Below the pieces are notes generated by a model. The model worked only from the letters and a program-made list of their open reading frames with translations. It did not search any database and was not told where the DNA came from. Below are positions 1 through 7,205 of a stretch of DNA of 8,051 nt, one piece after another (position 1 is the stretch's first letter; each line of letters starts with the position of its first letter). The DNA is from Roseovarius sp. (GTDB taxonomy: Bacteria > Pseudomonadota > Alphaproteobacteria > Rhodobacterales > Rhodobacteraceae). Where the stretch lies: assembly GCA_007125415.1 (NCBI GenBank), contig SLDH01000403.1, positions 1 to 8,051 of the forward strand, in the 5' to 3' direction. The translations under genes and the position numbers were made by a program.

Positions 1-165
1 CTAATACGTCGCAGGCCTCCCTATGACCATGACGTGACGCTAGACACGCGAACGGAACCGCGGCGTGGCGGCCTCGGGAAAACCCCCAAAAGGTTCGAAA
101 AAGTCTTAATCGCTTACCGGAATCTTGGGTCCCGTGCCTCCAAAGGGGAAGTCAATGAACCTTAG
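1..165 (+). CDS. Possible C-terminal fragment of an unidentified protein (5' end outside window)
   Basis: Frame 1 stays open from the left edge for 54 codons and stops at TAG 163-165. The other two plus frames are closed early in this stretch. The encoded tail is basic and hydrophilic, ending in RNLGSRASKGEVNEP, and I do not recognise it. If real, it converges on the 178-2013 gene with only 12 bases between the two stop codons, a common compact arrangement. The evidence is weak: 54 open codons can occur by chance at this base composition, codon use is not strongly biased, and no start is visible inside the window. Sequence to the left would settle it. Confidence 0.3.
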   Translation, partial: LIRRRPPYDHDVTLDTRTEPRRGGLGKTPKRFEKVLIAYRNLGSRASKGEVNEP

Positions 166-177
166 TCAGGGCAAGGT

Positions 178-2013
178 TTATGGTTGAGACGTTCGTGTGA
201 AATATTGACGCACCTCGAACTCTGCTTCGTCAATTGCTGCGAGCAATTCGTTATGATGGTTTTCTCGAGAAACGAGTTCCTCAAGCTTGATAATGAGATA
301 TTCCGCACCCACACCAGCGGATACGCCTCCGACAACGCCTCCGATGGCTGCACCGATCGCAGTGCCAACTCCCGGAAAAACCGAACCGATCGTTCCGCCA
401 ACGGCTGCACCTGCAGCCGCCCCACCGCCGCCAGCACCAGCACGGATTGTCGCCAAGCGTGCGAGCGCAGCCGCTGCGGCGCGAATTGTCCCACGTGCCG
501 CGATGCGCGAGAGAATCTGACGCGTCGCCACGGCTGCGAGAATCCCCGAAATACCGCTGGTTGCAATTGTTACGCCGAGCCGCGACTCCAATGTCGAGAA
601 TTCAGAATGAGCCGACAAAGAGATCAATGCTTCCTGATCCGCTCGAGCGACGACTTCGACCTCCTCTTCATGAGCTATCTCAACTCTCCTTGAGTCCAGA
701 AGTGCCAGTGCAAGCTCTTCAAATTCTTCCTGTCGTTGGGTCTCCACCGGTATCGCAACCTCCAATGCCTTTTCGAATACTGCGAAGGGATCCCCGGCAA
801 GCAATTCCTCGGAGAGTCTCTGGACAAGGTATTCCTCCGCATTTCCGCGGAGAAGGTTAGCGACTCGCGCCCACTCACCCGGCAGGCTATAATACCAGTC
901 GAGGTAGTTATCGATGTTGTCGCGCATCATAGAAAAGCCGTTTTCAAGCGTGAAATCCAATAGGGCTAGCTCTTCGGCACTTTCGTCGATCATGGAGATC
1001 GCCAGATGATTGATCTCTTCGACGGTTCCGACCTCATAGTATTGGCCGCTGATCAACTCGACTGCTTGAACGACGGCCTCTTCCGGAGCTTGCATTGAAG
1101 GGCGCTGCTCTACGGTCGTCTCCAGCACCGCGACGAGCGGAAAATAGATAAAGAAAATGACAATGGTCGTCGAAGCGCTTGCCCAGGCAATTCGTTCAGG
1201 CGAGACAGGCTGGATTTCCTCATCTGGGTGAACCGGCAAAACAATCCGTTGGTACTCACTGGAAGGCAAAACAAAGGCACAGATGGTCAAGCCTGCCACA
1301 AAGTACAAAGGAAAGCGGAATAGGCCGGACATGAGGAGGCCGAACCAGGCTCCAAAGCCTGGATCCTCTACCAATCGACCAAATACATAAGCGTCGAAAC
1401 CAACCCAGATACTAGCCAACCCAGCCAGCAAACTCGCGACTGCGCTGCCACCAAGCCAAGAAGCTTGCTCTTGCGCCGCATAGATCGCTTCGGGGAGGGT
1501 TTCGTATGTCGCGTAACCCCCGATCAAAAAACGCAATGCGGGGTCGAGTAGGCACATCAACCCAGCGGCAATGACAGCTGTCCAGAACAAGGGCCTGCCC
1601 TGCCGATATAGTGGCTGATACTGACTGCGAAGCCATTTGCCAAAGACGATCAAAGCCAAACCAAAAGCCACGCCAGAAATTACCAGCAGTGTCAAATCAA
1701 TCCAGCCCGCAACGGAAAGGCGGAGCGAAAGAAGGAATGCAGACATAAAGGCCACCAAGATCCCGAAGATCAATCGCAGCCATGGGCCGGAAAGCCACCG
1801 TACGGCGAAGGAATCCGGCTCCCACATACTCAACCAGTGAGTACGCCGAAGCGTAGCGAGATAAAGTGTGAACATCCCGGATGGCAACGCAAGGATCAGA
1901 AAGAGAACGGCAAGCCAGATTGGCCCGGATGTCTCTGGTAATATTGCAAGACAAAGCGCGACCAGCCCTGAATACAGAGCAGCGAGAGATAGTTTTCTGC
2001 CGGAAAGCTCCAT
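178..2013 (-). CDS. Polytopic membrane protein with acidic cytoplasmic domain and glycine-zipper-like C-terminal region, unknown family
   Basis: This 611-residue protein starts at ATG 2013 (an in-frame TAA lies seven codons upstream) and stops at TAA 178-180. I do not recognise the family. Hydrophobic segments that look like membrane helices lie near residues 8-26, 31-53, 79-101, 105-125, 142-164, 188-206, 222-249 and 275-299. Arg/Lys-rich loops (LRRTHW, GKWLRSQYQPLYRQGR) suggest an N-in topology with the C-terminal half in the cytoplasm. Residues 300-475 are acidic and probably helical. Residues 480-501 are hydrophobic. Residues 524-570 are very rich in Gly/Ala with GxxxG-type spacing (GTAIGAAIGGVVGGVSAGVG), then a charged helical tail follows. 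Glycine zippers of this kind occur in pore-forming and oligomerising membrane peptides, but that role is inference here. No strong Shine-Dalgarno precedes the ATG. GC is visibly lower than in the caspase gene, so a different origin is possible. Confidence 0.85.
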   Translation of the reverse strand: MELSGRKLSLAALYSGLVALCLAILPETSGPIWLAVLFLILALPSGMFTLYLATLRRTHWLSMWEPDSFAVRWLSGPWLRLIFGILVAFMSAFLLSLRLSVAGWIDLTLLVISGVAFGLALIVFGKWLRSQYQPLYRQGRPLFWTAVIAAGLMCLLDPALRFLIGGYATYETLPEAIYAAQEQASWLGGSAVASLLAGLASIWVGFDAYVFGRLVEDPGFGAWFGLLMSGLFRFPLYFVAGLTICAFVLPSSEYQRIVLPVHPDEEIQPVSPERIAWASASTTIVIFFIYFPLVAVLETTVEQRPSMQAPEEAVVQAVELISGQYYEVGTVEEINHLAISMIDESAEELALLDFTLENGFSMMRDNIDNYLDWYYSLPGEWARVANLLRGNAEEYLVQRLSEELLAGDPFAVFEKALEVAIPVETQRQEEFEELALALLDSRRVEIAHEEEVEVVARADQEALISLSAHSEFSTLESRLGVTIATSGISGILAAVATRQILSRIAARGTIRAAAAALARLATIRAGAGGGGAAAGAAVGGTIGSVFPGVGTAIGAAIGGVVGGVSAGVGAEYLIIKLEELVSRENHHNELLAAIDEAEFEVRQYFTRTSQP

Positions 2014-2403
2014 GGTGAACTGCGATCTTCGTTAGGCTTTGTTGATCCTAACCCCATTCGTAGTCTATTGACCATACCTTCGAAATCCGGGGCCGCTGCA
2101 AAGAGTCGCTCAAATGCGGCGGACGCGGTTTTGTCTTGTACTGGGTACTCCAAGAATTGACATGTTGGGCACCGGGCCACTCGCCCTCACTGCTCTCATA
2201 CTCCTTCTGAATTATCAATGAGGTTCTAGGCCAGTCATTTTCCGATACAGGCCCTCTCGACTGAGCCTCTGACGATAAAGCCCGGACAGCGAGCGCTCTT
2301 TTCTTTGAAGAAAGGCGAGGATGCGTGCCAGACAAAGGTGTAGCGCGGTTACTGCAACTAGCCGCAGGCCCCCTGCCCAAGGGAAAAAAGAGCCGTGCCC
2401 GCA
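2014..2403. other. Intergenic region of 390 bases without a supported gene
   Basis: This gap separates the stop of the caspase-like gene from the start of the membrane protein gene on the same strand. It should hold the promoter of the membrane protein, but I see no convincing -35/-10 pair on the minus strand close to its ATG. Two open minus-strand frames cross it (2048-2404 and 1896-2180). Neither looks like a protein in composition, and the second runs 118 bases into the membrane protein gene. Base composition is clearly less GC-rich than in the caspase gene. A short inverted repeat lies at 2298-2315. Confidence 0.6.
2298..2315. repeat. Short inverted repeat in the intergenic gap
   Basis: The arms CTTTTCTT (2298-2305) and AAGAAAGG (2308-2315) are complementary with one G-T pair and a two-base centre. 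As RNA this would form a seven-pair hairpin with a four-base loop. No run of T follows on either strand, so it is not a classical intrinsic terminator. It could be an operator-like site or chance. Confidence 0.3.
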
Positions 2404-5400
2404 CTACCGGGCGATGATGCGCAATTCCGGCTCGTCCGCGCTCAAACGCCGGAAATCGAACAATGCGGGTGTCTGGCCGGGAATGGGGCTTTCCAGGTCG
2501 GCCGCGGGCGCGAGCAGCGAAGAACCGCCCCGCGCCACGGTGCTGAAACTGCCCTGCAGCACCTGCCTGTGAATTTCCGGCACCCGGGTCAGAGGATAGC
2601 TGACGAGTTCGGTCATGCTGATCCGCTGGTCTCTCGGGGCGATGTCCGCCGCGCTCGCCTCCAGCCCTTCGCGCAGCATGGTAAAGCTGAGCACCCCGTG
2701 CTGCAGCGACGGGCTCTCCAGCGCCTCCTCGGCCGCCTGACTTCCGGTAAGCACACGAATGCCCTTGTCATAGGCCAGTTGCCCAAGCCCTCGGCTGCCC
2801 ATGGGGCCGGGAATGAACCCGTCACCTTCGATCGAGGCGGCAGCATGGCAGGCATCGATCACCAGCACGATTTCGCGCGCATCCATCGCCGCCACGAGGT
2901 CTCCCAGCACGTCACTGTCAAGGCTTTCGGCGAACAGGTCTTCACTGCGTCCCAGATCTTGTGTGAAGAGGTGGAACCGTCCGTTGGCCTCGGTCAGGCC
3001 GTGACCCGCAAAGGCGATATAGACCAGATCATCCGGGCCCGCTTCGTCCAGACCGGACGCACCGGGCACATCGGCCAGCAGAGCAGGATCATAGGGGCGA
3101 CCGCCAAGCGCCGCCAGTGCGGCCTCGATCCGCGCACGGGACGCATGGCGCGGCGGCGGGGCGTTCCCCAGTGCCGGAGCCGACAAGAGGGTGGTGGTGA
3201 TGATCTCATCGAATTGTCCGCCATTGCGCAGCCCTTCCGAGACCAGTTCCGCATGGGCAAGGGCATCGGCAACGGCATAGCGCAAATTCCACCCCGGGTC
3301 CGCGTGGATATCCACACCGATGGCAACCACAAAGGCGCGGCGGGATGCGGGCGCGCCCTGTTCGGGCAGGGGGAAACGGGCGCGCGCCGTTTCGCTCTTG
3401 ATGTCGTCCGCGTTGAAGGCATAGGCCGAAAATTCGACCTCTCGCTCCGGCCCTGTGGATGACACAGGCAAGCGGATATCGGGAAAGACCGTCCGCAGGC
3501 TCATGCTTCCTTCGTCTGGCGGGGCCTTCTGGGCCACAAGCTGTCCATCGCGGAACAACTTGATGACGCCCAGCCCCGAGGTCTGTGCTCCGCGCACGCC
3601 CTGCTCGACCGAAACCGTGACGCTGACCCTTTCACCATCCGCAGTCGACTCTACCCTGTCGATACCGACGCGCGGCTGGATCCGGTTGCGCATCTGTGGC
3701 GGTTCCAGAGGCTCCAGTGGGTCTCCGGCCATCAGCCGGACGGCAAGCCGTGGCTGATAGAACTCGCGATAGAACACCTCCACCGGGACTGCCCGATACG
3801 GCTCGTCCTGCATCACCCAGCTCAACCCGGCGACATCACCGGGATCTGCCGCGTCATAGCGCCCGTCCGGCGCGACCACAGCCCAGCTATCATCGCCAAG
3901 CACCACCAGCCGGGTCAGCAACGTACCATCCTCGATCCGCCACAGCCCGACAGACCCGTCGCTTTCAGCCATGGCCAGATGTCTGCCGTCGGGTGCAAAA
4001 CTCAGGCCGCCTTCACCTGCGGGCACGGCCGGAAGATGGTGCTGGACCCCGTCCGCGCGGTGCCACAGCAGGGTTTCGCTATACCCGACAACCGCGATCA
4101 GCGCATGATCATCCGACAGGATCACCCGCCGGGGTGTCAGCCCGCCAAGCGGCATCTCCACCGGTGCAGCACCCGGCAGATGCAACAAGGCGCGGTTCCG
4201 GTCCTGCGGCACGACGAGAGCGCCACGGTCGCCCCGATCGGGGCGATCGTATCCGGCGAGAAGCGGCGCACTGGCCTCCCATCGCGGCGGCGCCGGCAGC
4301 ATTGGCCCGAGCGGCGCTCCCTTCAAGGCATCGAATGTCCGGGCACCCTCCGGACCCGTTGCGAAGATCATGCCCCCATCGCCGGAAAAGGCCAGTTCGG
4401 GGCGGGTGCCGAGCCCGGGGGCGTCGATTTCCCAGATCTGCGCGCCGGTGTCGCCAAGAGCGATCTTGCGAAGAATTTCATCCTCTAGAAGAACCGCAGA
4501 ATCCCCATCGGGTGAAACCGCGAAAGCTGAAGAGATGCGGCCTGGCTCGAAGCGTGCGCTGTAGAGCACCTCCACTTTCTCATCAGACAGATCGAGGACA
4601 AGCAAGGCATCGAACCCGAACAGGATCAGCCTGTCGCCCGCGTGGCGCGGTGCGGCGACGAAGCTGCGCCATGTCGTGAAATCGTCCTCAGCCGGCAGCG
4701 CAAAACGCTCCATGCCCCGCCCGGGGCTCGCGCGGATCAGGCTGCGACCATCTTCGGAGAGCCACAAGAGAGCGTCGTCATGCAAAAGGACATTGTCACC
4801 ATAGTGCAGGGCAATGGGCGCATCCGGCACGCCGCTTTCAAGGCTCCAGAGGCGCGCCTGATTGGCGTCGCGCAGCAAGAGCCCGGACCCGTCCTCGGTG
4901 AAGGTCACGGCAGACACCGGCCGGCGCCCCGTACCAAGCCCGTCTCTTGGCACCAGCGGGTCACCGCTCCAGAGTGTCAGATGCGGCGCGGTGCCCATCC
5001 CGGGCTGCGAGGCAGCCACCATCCAGTCACCACCCCCGCCGAATGCGACGCTTTCGATATGGGCCGAGCGTCCCGCCGTTCCCTCGGGCCAAACCTGCCG
5101 GTGGAGCACCGCGAGGCTGTCGGGATCAATCATCAGGAGTTCCGCCGGATCATCCGGCCGACCGACATAGCCCGCTCCATTCACGACCATGGCCAGCCGC
5201 CCGGCTCCGGCCTCGGCCAGTGCGGCAACCGGTCGCTCTGCCCCCGGCACAATACGCGTGCCCGGCGCTAGCGTCATCACATCGGGGTGAGGCATGTCAT
5301 GGCGCGTGAGGCCGCCTGCCGCGTCACCGACCCAGAGCGCCGTCTCGGTGCAGGCGATTGTGCGAACCTCAGCCTCGGTCGCAAAAGGGCCGGCGCTGTG

Positions 5401-6963
5401 CCCTGTGGCGATGTCGAGCAAAGCCACACCGCTTTCCGGGAAGGCCAGCACGGCGACATCGCCACACACGTCCCCGCGCAGGCCCTGAACCCAGTCCGCT
5501 CCCGCATGAGGAAAGACCTGCGGGCTTTCGGCAAAGTAGCTTCGGGGCAAGCGGTCAACCCGGTCGGAAAAGCGGTGCAGGCTGCATTCGGGCGCGCCGC
5601 AAAGCAGCAACGCATGGCCGCCCTCCACGAGCTTCGCAAGACGTGCTTGGGGCGGCGGCGCGGGAATATCCGCAGACGAAAGCAGCTCTCCCGTGACGGT
5701 GTCTAGAACGGTCAGACCGCGTTCGTGAAAGACAACAAGCCGTGCCGGGCCATCGGGAAACGCCAGCCCGATGATCCGCGCGCCGGTGCCGATGCGTCGC
5801 AAGGCCCGACCGGCCCCGGGTGTCCAGAGCCAGACATCGCCATCCCTGTCGGCGGTTGCGATCAGATCATCCGTCGCCGCGATGGCGGTCACGCCCGTGG
5901 TATGGCCAAGCCCGCTTACAAGGCGCGGTGTCGGCTCCTTTTCACGTCCGGCCGCGGTCTCTGGCGTCTCGGGTGCGGCTGAACGCGGGTCGAGCTTCCA
6001 AAGTTCAACCGCTCCATGCAGCATATGGGCCATGTAGCGCCCGTCGGGCGATATCGCGACCGACGACACCGGCTGATCCCCGGTTTCGACTTCGACCAGT
6101 GCAGGGCCGCCTTGCAGCCCATGCACCGACAATCGCCAGCCGCCATCAGCCGGGGTGCGGCGCTCGACCAGCGCCGCAAGAAAACCATGAGGGGTGTCCA
6201 TGACGGCTGTCACATAAGCATCATCGAGTTCGGGCCAGGTGGTTTCGGATTCCAAACGGCCGGTGGAGATATCATAGACGCGAATGGCCGCATTGCCGGC
6301 GGCGTCTGTCACCGATGCACCGCCAAGCGCAATCCGCGCGCCATCGCGCGACAAGGTGAGCGAGGGCGCCGACCAGTAGGGTGCCTGTGCCGCCCCGATC
6401 AGGCTGCCGGGGCTGCCATCGGGGCGCAAGACGCCCTCGCGCGTGCCGATGAAGAGCGCGCCGCCCTGGCCAATTGCGGCGATGGCCCAGCTTGCTTCGG
6501 TGCGTATCTGTTGCGTCCAGCGATCGCCCAGCACGAAGGTCTTGACCACATCGGCAAAGACCAGTGCCAGATGCTCGCCTGTCGCGTCCATGACGGCGTC
6601 CTGGAGGTGGTCATCCGTGTCGATCATCAGCGCGGGCGGCGGTGCGCCGTGGTTTGGCGGGTAGGTGCTCACCCGGTAAGGCCCGTTGCCCGTGATCACC
6701 GTGAGTTGCCCTGACCGCAAGAACACACGGCGCGCGAACTCCCCACCCGTCAAGCCGATGCGCTGTTGCAGGCGTCCCTCGGGCAAGGCATGCACCGCAA
6801 GCGCTCCGGTGTCGGCAAAGGCGAGCGCCTGCCCTGACGTATCAAACGCCAGCGTTTCTGACGATGCGGTCGATGGGAGGCGCAAGACAGGCTCCGCCGC
6901 AAGTGCAGAAGCAGACGCGCCGAGTATCAGAACCGATAACAACGCACGCAGCACGGGGGCCAA
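2404..6963 (-). CDS. Exported WD40-like beta-propeller protein with C-terminal caspase-fold (peptidase C14) domain
   Basis: Up to 1519 residues, stop TAG 2404-2406. The open frame begins at TTG 6963, but GTG 6954 (1516 residues) is the likelier start because GAGGGA then lies at normal spacing. Numbering here uses TTG. A Sec signal peptide (MLRALLSVLILGASASALA, then AEP) implies a periplasmic or exported protein. Residues 25-1030 hold irregular propeller blades, clearest at 299-324 (SPDGRYMA...VELWKLD), 353-384 (GHTTGV...DVWLW), 681-711 and 985-1016. Residues 1033-1079 carry the DGRYD and EVFYREFYQPRL linker seen in other WD40-caspase fusions, and 1095-1198 look Ig-like. Residues 1208-1470 form the caspase fold, with catalytic His1321 in FAGHG and Cys1372 in VIDACHAAA. 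The only other cysteines, 455, 460, 500 and 538, cluster in one propeller region, which fits disulfides in the periplasm. The family is taken to cleave proteins after specific residues; the substrate here is unknown. Confidence 0.92.
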   Translation of the reverse strand: MAPVLRALLSVLILGASASALAAEPVLRLPSTASSETLAFDTSGQALAFADTGALAVHALPEGRLQQRIGLTGGEFARRVFLRSGQLTVITGNGPYRVSTYPPNHGAPPPALMIDTDDHLQDAVMDATGEHLALVFADVVKTFVLGDRWTQQIRTEASWAIAAIGQGGALFIGTREGVLRPDGSPGSLIGAAQAPYWSAPSLTLSRDGARIALGGASVTDAAGNAAIRVYDISTGRLESETTWPELDDAYVTAVMDTPHGFLAALVERRTPADGGWRLSVHGLQGGPALVEVETGDQPVSSVAISPDGRYMAHMLHGAVELWKLDPRSAAPETPETAAGREKEPTPRLVSGLGHTTGVTAIAATDDLIATADRDGDVWLWTPGAGRALRRIGTGARIIGLAFPDGPARLVVFHERGLTVLDTVTGELLSSADIPAPPPQARLAKLVEGGHALLLCGAPECSLHRFSDRVDRLPRSYFAESPQVFPHAGADWVQGLRGDVCGDVAVLAFPESGVALLDIATGHSAGPFATEAEVRTIACTETALWVGDAAGGLTRHDMPHPDVMTLAPGTRIVPGAERPVAALAEAGAGRLAMVVNGAGYVGRPDDPAELLMIDPDSLAVLHRQVWPEGTAGRSAHIESVAFGGGGDWMVAASQPGMGTAPHLTLWSGDPLVPRDGLGTGRRPVSAVTFTEDGSGLLLRDANQARLWSLESGVPDAPIALHYGDNVLLHDDALLWLSEDGRSLIRASPGRGMERFALPAEDDFTTWRSFVAAPRHAGDRLILFGFDALLVLDLSDEKVEVLYSARFEPGRISSAFAVSPDGDSAVLLEDEILRKIALGDTGAQIWEIDAPGLGTRPELAFSGDGGMIFATGPEGARTFDALKGAPLGPMLPAPPRWEASAPLLAGYDRPDRGDRGALVVPQDRNRALLHLPGAAPVEMPLGGLTPRRVILSDDHALIAVVGYSETLLWHRADGVQHHLPAVPAGEGGLSFAPDGRHLAMAESDGSVGLWRIEDGTLLTRLVVLGDDSWAVVAPDGRYDAADPGDVAGLSWVMQDEPYRAVPVEVFYREFYQPRLAVRLMAGDPLEPLEPPQMRNRIQPRVGIDRVESTADGERVSVTVSVEQGVRGAQTSGLGVIKLFRDGQLVAQKAPPDEGSMSLRTVFPDIRLPVSSTGPEREVEFSAYAFNADDIKSETARARFPLPEQGAPASRRAFVVAIGVDIHADPGWNLRYAVADALAHAELVSEGLRNGGQFDEIITTTLLSAPALGNAPPPRHASRARIEAALAALGGRPYDPALLADVPGASGLDEAGPDDLVYIAFAGHGLTEANGRFHLFTQDLGRSEDLFAESLDSDVLGDLVAAMDAREIVLVIDACHAAASIEGDGFIPGPMGSRGLGQLAYDKGIRVLTGSQAAEEALESPSLQHGVLSFTMLREGLEASAADIAPRDQRISMTELVSYPLTRVPEIHRQVLQGSFSTVARGGSSLLAPAADLESPIPGQTPALFDFRRLSADEPELRIIAR
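2554..3342 (-). other. Caspase-like catalytic domain (peptidase C14) of the large exported protein
   Basis: The domain covers residues 1208-1470. It opens with the typical first strand RRAFVVAIGVD and an aligned NLRYAVADA helix, where caspase-like proteins have their 'L.ya..DA' motif. The strand DDLVYIAFAGHG ends in His1321 (codon at 3001-3003). The strand EIVLVIDACHAA carries Cys1372 (codon at 2848-2850). The loop after the His (GRFHLFTQD) matches the position of the 'L.p.D' segment in metacaspase-like enzymes. After the cysteine the usual Ser-Gly of metacaspases (CHSG) is Ala-Ala. Next comes the strand IRVLTGSQAAEEA, as expected for the fold. Confidence 0.88.
4229..4246. repeat. 18-base perfect palindrome inside the caspase-like gene
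   Basis: The sequence TCGCCCCGATCGGGGCGA is a perfect inverted repeat with no spacer. It lies in the propeller-coding part and encodes part of DRPDRGDRG (residues 906-914). The low-complexity Asp-Arg-Gly/Pro peptide with G/C-rich codons is a sufficient explanation, so a separate function is not needed. Confidence 0.5.
6952..6961 (-). promoter_or_regulatory. Probable GTG start of the caspase-like gene, with Shine-Dalgarno overlapping the alternative TTG
   Basis: On the minus strand the sequence reads TGTGAGGGATTGGCCCCCGTG. The purine run GAGGGA directly abuts the TTG at 6963-6961, too close to guide initiation there. It is about eight bases upstream of the GTG at 6954-6952. An in-frame TGA lies three codons before the TTG, so no earlier start exists. 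Starting at the GTG gives an N-terminus of MLRALLSVLIL, a compact signal peptide. I therefore prefer the GTG. Confidence 0.6.
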
Positions 6964-6995
6964 TCCCTCACATCATTCGCGGAGCCATGCGTGCC

Positions 6996-7025
6996 AGCGT
7001 AGGAGACGGTTCGCTGCTGCGTCAA
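6996..7025 (-). promoter_or_regulatory. Candidate sigma70-type promoter for the caspase-like gene
   Basis: On the minus strand TTGACG (7025-7020) matches the -35 consensus at five of six positions. It is followed after 18 bases by TACGCT (7001-6996), which keeps the three most conserved -10 positions (TA...T). Transcription would begin about 30 bases before the start codon. The -10 match is weak and the spacing is one base above the optimum, so this is tentative. Confidence 0.35.
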
Positions 7026-7120
7026 CCTCGGCGGTTGGTCCATCAAGAAAGTGAGCCACAGGCGAAAGTCCAGAGCGGCATCCCGCACGCCATGACCACC
7101 CAAGATGGAGAGATTTTCCT

Positions 7121-7147
7121 TGACGATGCGGGCTGACGTGACTTGAC
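7121..7147 (+). repeat. Cluster of TGAC repeats in the divergent promoter region
   Basis: TGAC occurs at 7121, 7134, 7139 and 7144. The last three are in tandem at five-base spacing (TGACGTGACTTGAC). The cluster lies about 60-85 bases upstream of the plus-strand start at 7206 and between the two divergent genes, where a regulator could act on both. The copies are very short, so chance is quite possible. Confidence 0.25.
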
Positions 7148-7205
7148 TGAACCGGCGTGGCCCTCGGCTCATCGGCGCAGCGGCAAGATAAGGGGAAAAC
7201 GTAGG

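Larger units (their letters stand above)
6964..7205. promoter_or_regulatory. Shared divergent promoter region between the caspase-like and hydrolase genes
   Basis: These 242 bases separate two genes that point away from each other, so promoters for both must lie here or overlap the gene starts. The minus-strand candidate is described separately. On the plus strand, TTGACG (7120-7125) and TTGACT (7143-7148) resemble -35 boxes, but neither has a good -10 element at 16-18 bases. Open frames crossing the region on either strand do not look like proteins. Confidence 0.55.

Noticed and set aside
1896..2180. Open minus-strand frame of 94 codons with an N-terminal CPTC motif
   Set aside because: It has a modest GAGGG upstream, but it overlaps the membrane protein gene by 118 bases. 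A single CxxC is not enough to support a protein.
2048..2404. Open minus-strand frame of 118 codons whose GTG overlaps the caspase stop codon (TAGTG)
   Set aside because: The overlap resembles translational coupling, but the product has no hydrophobic core or recognisable motif, there is no well-placed ribosome site, and composition looks random.
2384..2412. Possible intrinsic terminator of the caspase-like gene
   Set aside because: A five-pair GC stem (2397-2401 with 2408-2412) overlaps the stop codon and is separated by seven bases from a run of six T on the minus strand. The stem is too short and the gap too long for a confident call.
2395..3462. Long plus-strand open frame of 355 codons opposite the caspase domain
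   Set aside because: It is a shadow of the GC-rich caspase gene. The minus strand shows conserved catalytic motifs, and the plus-strand product resembles no family.
3696..4679. Long plus-strand open frame of 327 codons opposite the propeller region
   Set aside because: The Arg/Pro-rich product is typical of an antisense reading of a GC-rich gene.
178..6963. Classic bacterial gasdermin system (caspase-like protease plus pore-forming target)
   Set aside because: The membrane protein has many helices and no gasdermin-like features. The protease is predicted to be periplasmic while the candidate domain is predicted cytoplasmic. The genes are also separated by 390 bases and differ in composition.
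6927..7172. Minus-strand open frame of 81 codons across the divergent promoter region
   Set aside because: It overlaps the start of the caspase-like gene in another frame, has no ribosome site and no recognisable product.
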